From assembly GCA_963799365.1 (NCBI GenBank), contig CAWCWV010000016.1:248001-312000 (forward strand): DNA of 64,000 nucleotides. Direction: 5' to 3'. This document shows, in pieces, positions 61,733 through 64,000 of the stretch. The notes under the pieces are model-generated. The model was not told the DNA's origin. It did not search any database and worked only from the letters and a program-made list of their open reading frames with translations. Made by a program: the position numbers and the translations under genes. The first letter of the stretch is position 1. Each line of letters begins with the position of its first letter. This DNA is from Marinirhabdus sp963799365. GTDB taxonomy: Bacteria > Bacteroidota > Bacteroidia > Flavobacteriales > Flavobacteriaceae.

Positions 61733-63121
61733 TTAGCCAACCATGTCTTCAGGTTTTACCCACGCATCAAATTCGTCAGCGGTTAGATATCCTAGGTTTA
61801 CAGCTTCCTCTTTTAAGGTAGTTCCGTTTTTGTGAGCGGTATTAGCTATCTCAGCAGCTTTGTAATACCCTATTTTAGTATTTAATGCTGTTACCAACAT
61901 TAAGGAGTTGTTCAGCATTTTTTGAATTACAACGTAGTTAGGTTCAATTCCTTGTGCGCAATGTTCGTCAAAAGAAACACAGGCGTCACCTATTAATTGT
62001 GCCGATTGCAAGATATTTGCTGCCATCATAGGTTTAAAAACATTTAATTCGTAGTGTCCTTGCATTCCACCTACAGTGATTGCTACATCATTACCCATAA
62101 CTTGCGCACATACCATAGTTAAGGCTTCACATTGCGTAGGATTAACTTTACCCGGCATAATAGAGGAACCTGGTTCGTTGGCAGGGATAGAAATTTCACC
62201 AATTCCACTGCGTGGTCCACTTGCCAGCATTCTAATGTCGTTCGCAATTTTGTTTAAAGAAACAGCTAGCAATTTTAGAGCTCCGTGGCTTTCAACTATG
62301 GCATCGTGGGCTGCTAAAGCCTCAAATTTATTTTCAGCAGTGACAAAGGGAAGTTCAGTAAATTTTGCAATGTATTCAGCAACTTTTACAGCATATCCGT
62401 CTGGTGTGTTGATCCCTGTTCCAACGGCGGTTCCTCCTAATGCCAATTCAGAAAGATGTGGCAGTGTATTTTTTAATGCTCTTAATCCGTGGTCTAATTG
62501 CGATGCGTAGCCGCTAAATTCTTGTCCCAGGGTTAGGGGAGTAGCATCCATTAAATGTGTACGGCCAATTTTTACTACGTCTTTAAAATCTTTCGATTTT
62601 TTCATCAATGTTTTGTGCAGTTGTTCCACACCAGGTATGGTGTTTTCTACAATCTTTTTGTAGGCAGCAATATGCATTCCGGTTGGAAAGGTATCGTTAC
62701 TAGATTGACTTTTATTTACATCATCATTTGGTTGTAGGGTTTTATCACCTTCTCCAATAATTTTACCAGCTATTTGATGCGCTCGATTGGCAACTACCTC
62801 GTTCACATTCATATTACTTTGGGTACCACTACCTGTTTGCCATACCACTAATGGAAATTCATCATCGTGCTTACCTTCTAAGATTTCGTCACAAACTTTA
62901 GAGATAAGGTCTCTTTTTTCTTTAGCAAGAACGCCCAATTCACAATTAGTATGTGCTGCTGCTTTTTTTAAATAAGCAAAACCGTAGACCACTTCCAGAG
63001 GCATAGAAGCTGGTGTGCCAATTTTAAAATTGTTACGGGAGCGCTCAGTTTGTGCACCCCAAAGTTTATTGGCTGGTACTTTTACCTCGCCCATAGTATC
63101 TTTTTCAATTCGGTAGTCCAT
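61733..63121 (-). CDS. fumC: Fumarate hydratase class II
   Basis: Interconverts fumarate and malate in the TCA cycle. 462 residues, full length, iron-independent class. GSGTQSNMN (98-106), THLMDA (188-193) and the flexible catalytic loop GSSIMPGKVNP (318-328; catalytic Ser) are diagnostic. Consumes the fumarate made by fahA among other sources. Its promoter is one of the clearest in the window (63144-63174). Confidence 0.98.
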   Translation of the reverse strand: MDYRIEKDTMGEVKVPANKLWGAQTERSRNNFKIGTPASMPLEVVYGFAYLKKAAAHTNCELGVLAKEKRDLISKVCDEILEGKHDDEFPLVVWQTGSGTQSNMNVNEVVANRAHQIAGKIIGEGDKTLQPNDDVNKSQSSNDTFPTGMHIAAYKKIVENTIPGVEQLHKTLMKKSKDFKDVVKIGRTHLMDATPLTLGQEFSGYASQLDHGLRALKNTLPHLSELALGGTAVGTGINTPDGYAVKVAEYIAKFTELPFVTAENKFEALAAHDAIVESHGALKLLAVSLNKIANDIRMLASGPRSGIGEISIPANEPGSSIMPGKVNPTQCEALTMVCAQVMGNDVAITVGGMQGHYELNVFKPMMAANILQSAQLIGDACVSFDEHCAQGIEPNYVVIQKMLNNSLMLVTALNTKIGYYKAAEIANTAHKNGTTLKEEAVNLGYLTADEFDAWVKPEDMVG

Positions 63122-63143
63122 AGTGATTCAAATTTAAGAGATG

Positions 63144-63174
63144 CAAAGGTACAAAAAGCACAAGGTTGGTTCAA
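63144..63174 (-). promoter_or_regulatory. fumC promoter
   Basis: On the minus strand: TTG (63174-63172), 20-bp spacer, TACCTTTG (63151-63144). Both elements match the Bacteroidota consensus. Confidence 0.75.
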
Positions 63175-63217
63175 GCAGGCTGTTGTTTAATTGTTGTGGA
63201 TAAATAGGAATGTTTTG

Positions 63218-63249
63218 TTGTTTTTTTAAAAAAAACCTTATTATCTTTG
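63218..63249 (+). promoter_or_regulatory. Promoter of the 57-aa membrane protein gene
   Basis: TTG (63218-63220), 21-bp spacer, TATCTTTG (63242-63249), then 29 bases to the ATG. Confidence 0.7.
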
Positions 63250-63278
63250 TCCCAGCTTAATTAGAAAAGACACCCAAT

Positions 63279-63452
63279 ATGTTCGATTTTGACCAATACT
63301 TAGGATTTTTAGCATTTTTAACTATTTTAACCATCGGTTTTTGGTTAATGATTTTCCTAGTAGGTTTTATCCCGTATTGGATTGGCGGCGCTTTACTTGA
63401 AAACTTTAAAATGAAGCGAGAAGCTAAAAGAAAAGAAAGAGAAGCAAATTAA
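63279..63452 (+). CDS. Small single-span membrane protein, 57 aa
   Basis: ATG to TAA, 57 codons. Hydrophobic centre (YLGFLAFLTILTIGFWLMI then FLVGFIPYWIGGALL), which could be one long or two short helices, and a strongly basic tail (KMKREAKRKEREAN). A consensus promoter lies upstream and a strong terminator just downstream, so this is a complete stand-alone transcription unit. No family recognised. Confidence 0.75.
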   Translation: MFDFDQYLGFLAFLTILTIGFWLMIFLVGFIPYWIGGALLENFKMKREAKRKEREAN

Positions 63453-63470
63453 TTGCTGTCTATATATATT

Positions 63471-63501
63471 AAAAAAGGAGTTCCATTTTGGCTCCTTTTT
63501 T
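63471..63501. terminator. Bidirectional terminator
   Basis: AAAAAAGGAG (63471-63480) is exactly complementary to CTCCTTTTTT (63492-63501). It serves the 57-aa gene and the converging beta-barrel gene. Confidence 0.85.
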
Positions 63502-63508
63502 AGTTTTG

Positions 63509-63548
63509 AATCGTACATCTACAATCGTACATCTACAATCGTACATTA
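63509..63548. repeat. Tandem repeat, 2.8 x 14 bp AATCGTACATCTAC
   Basis: Two exact 14-bp units (63509-63522, 63523-63536) and a 12-base third copy with one change. Ends 3 bases before the stop codon of the minus-strand barrel gene. Confidence 0.9.
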
Positions 63549-63551
63549 GTA

Positions 63552-64000
63552 TTATCCTCCGAAATCTCCTTCGCCATCATCAAATCCAGCCTCACCACGA
63601 CCGTTCTGACGTTTTTTCTTTTCATTAAAACGATAGGTGAAACTTAAATTGAACTGTCGTTCTCTCCACTGAAATTCACTTTCGCTTGTAAATGAAGGGG
63701 TTTCTGTACTAGTAACTCGTTTTCTAGAATTAAGCAAATCGCTCACATTAAAACCTATGGTCGCATTATCATCCATTATATCTTTACTGAAAGCAAGGTC
63801 TATACTAAGCAATCCTTCGGTTTCAGATTGTGCATCGTTTCTTGGACCCCGGTAGAAAGCAGTAGTTTGCCAGTCTACTTTAAGAGGAAGAGTTATTTTA
63901 CTACTACCACGAGCAAAATAACTTGTATTTTCAGTACCATAATCTACACCATTAAACATTCCTTCCGTTTTAAAACCAAAGAAATTAAAACTTCCATTTA
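63552..64000 (-). CDS. Outer-membrane beta-barrel protein, C-terminal part (5' end outside window)
   Basis: The reading frame stays open to the window edge, so about the last 149 residues are visible. Alternating strands such as SKITLPLKVDWQTTAFYRG, LLSIDLAFSKDIMDDNATIGFNVSDLLN and FNLSFTYRFN are the end of a TonB-dependent-receptor-like barrel (outer membrane beta-barrel family). The terminal extension (KKKRQNGRGEAGFDDGEGDFGG) is polar and Gly/Asp-rich instead of ending in an aromatic residue. Ligand unknown. Confidence 0.8.
   Translation of the reverse strand, partial: NGSFNFFGFKTEGMFNGVDYGTENTSYFARGSSKITLPLKVDWQTTAFYRGPRNDAQSETEGLLSIDLAFSKDIMDDNATIGFNVSDLLNSRKRVTSTETPSFTSESEFQWRERQFNLSFTYRFNEKKKRQNGRGEAGFDDGEGDFGG

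Noticed and set aside
62076..62510. 144-codon plus-strand ORF opposite fumC
   Set aside because: Ser/Pro-rich translation with no domain, fully antisense to a highly conserved enzyme; an artefact of fumC codon use.

Overview
The window is a stretch of chromosome from a member of the Flavobacteriaceae (phylum Bacteroidota). Evidence: AT-rich DNA; TAnnTTTG-type -7 promoter boxes instead of TATAAT; few Shine-Dalgarno sequences; many Bacteroidota-style lipoproteins; a subtilase with a type IX secretion tail; bacillithiol genes; and lineage-typical families (DUF2007, DUF3820, M14 and PIG-L giants, CcsBA fusion). The genus cannot be fixed from the sequence. Nearly everything looks like stable, vertically inherited core genome. 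I see no prophage, transposase, CRISPR array, rRNA or tRNA.

Layout. 1-8.3 kb: CsbD stress protein, a 44-aa membrane protein, a thioredoxin/cytochrome/copper-monooxygenase lipoprotein, clpB, the bacilliredoxin-like ytxJ, a lipoprotein and fahA. 8.5-16.3 kb: glyA, an acetyltransferase, a thioredoxin-fold lipoprotein without cysteines, an ABC-F ATPase with one decayed ATP site, small unknown genes and two fasciclin proteins. 16.3-25.6 kb: pheT, a TlpA-like lipoprotein, a second lipoprotein, an M14 carboxypeptidase and bshC. 25.6-29.7 kb: a four-gene minus-strand operon (DUF1704/MATCAP-like metallopeptidase, GshB-like ATP-grasp ligase, cbpA, cbpM). 29.7-30.1 kb: a spacer full of nested inverted repeats. 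30.1-34.9 kb: guaA, a LysM lipoprotein, OsmC, DUF922 and DUF3820 genes. 34.9-37.8 kb: GlcG, a monooxygenase-fold protein, a secreted unknown and a YhcH-like protein. 37.9-46.4 kb: pyrG, yidC, a MORN protein, mnmA, the subtilase and a nitronate monooxygenase-like enzyme. 46.6-51.8 kb: a SRPBCC protein, a sodium symporter with a tiny upstream partner, and a PIG-L deacetylase. 51.8-56.8 kb: an operon with a DUF2520 protein, a HAD phosphatase, a UbiA prenyltransferase, an acetyltransferase, maf, a lipoprotein and mscS. 57-64 kb: ccsBA, a 7TM regulator with a C-terminal helix-turn-helix, fumC, a 57-aa membrane protein and the 3' end of an outer-membrane beta-barrel gene.

How they fit together. Most genes serve central metabolism (glyA, fahA, guaA, pyrG, fumC), translation (pheT, mnmA), protein quality control (clpB, cbpA/cbpM, yidC), cytochrome c maturation (ccsBA) and the envelope. 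bshC and ytxJ indicate bacillithiol as the low-molecular-weight thiol. That makes the GshB-like ligase beside the DUF1704 peptidase the most intriguing unit: it is probably not making glutathione, and the pair could be a ligase/peptidase cycle acting on peptide or protein termini. Short tandem repeats sit close to the stop codons of three minus-strand genes, and a dispersed repeat has become coding sequence inside bshC.
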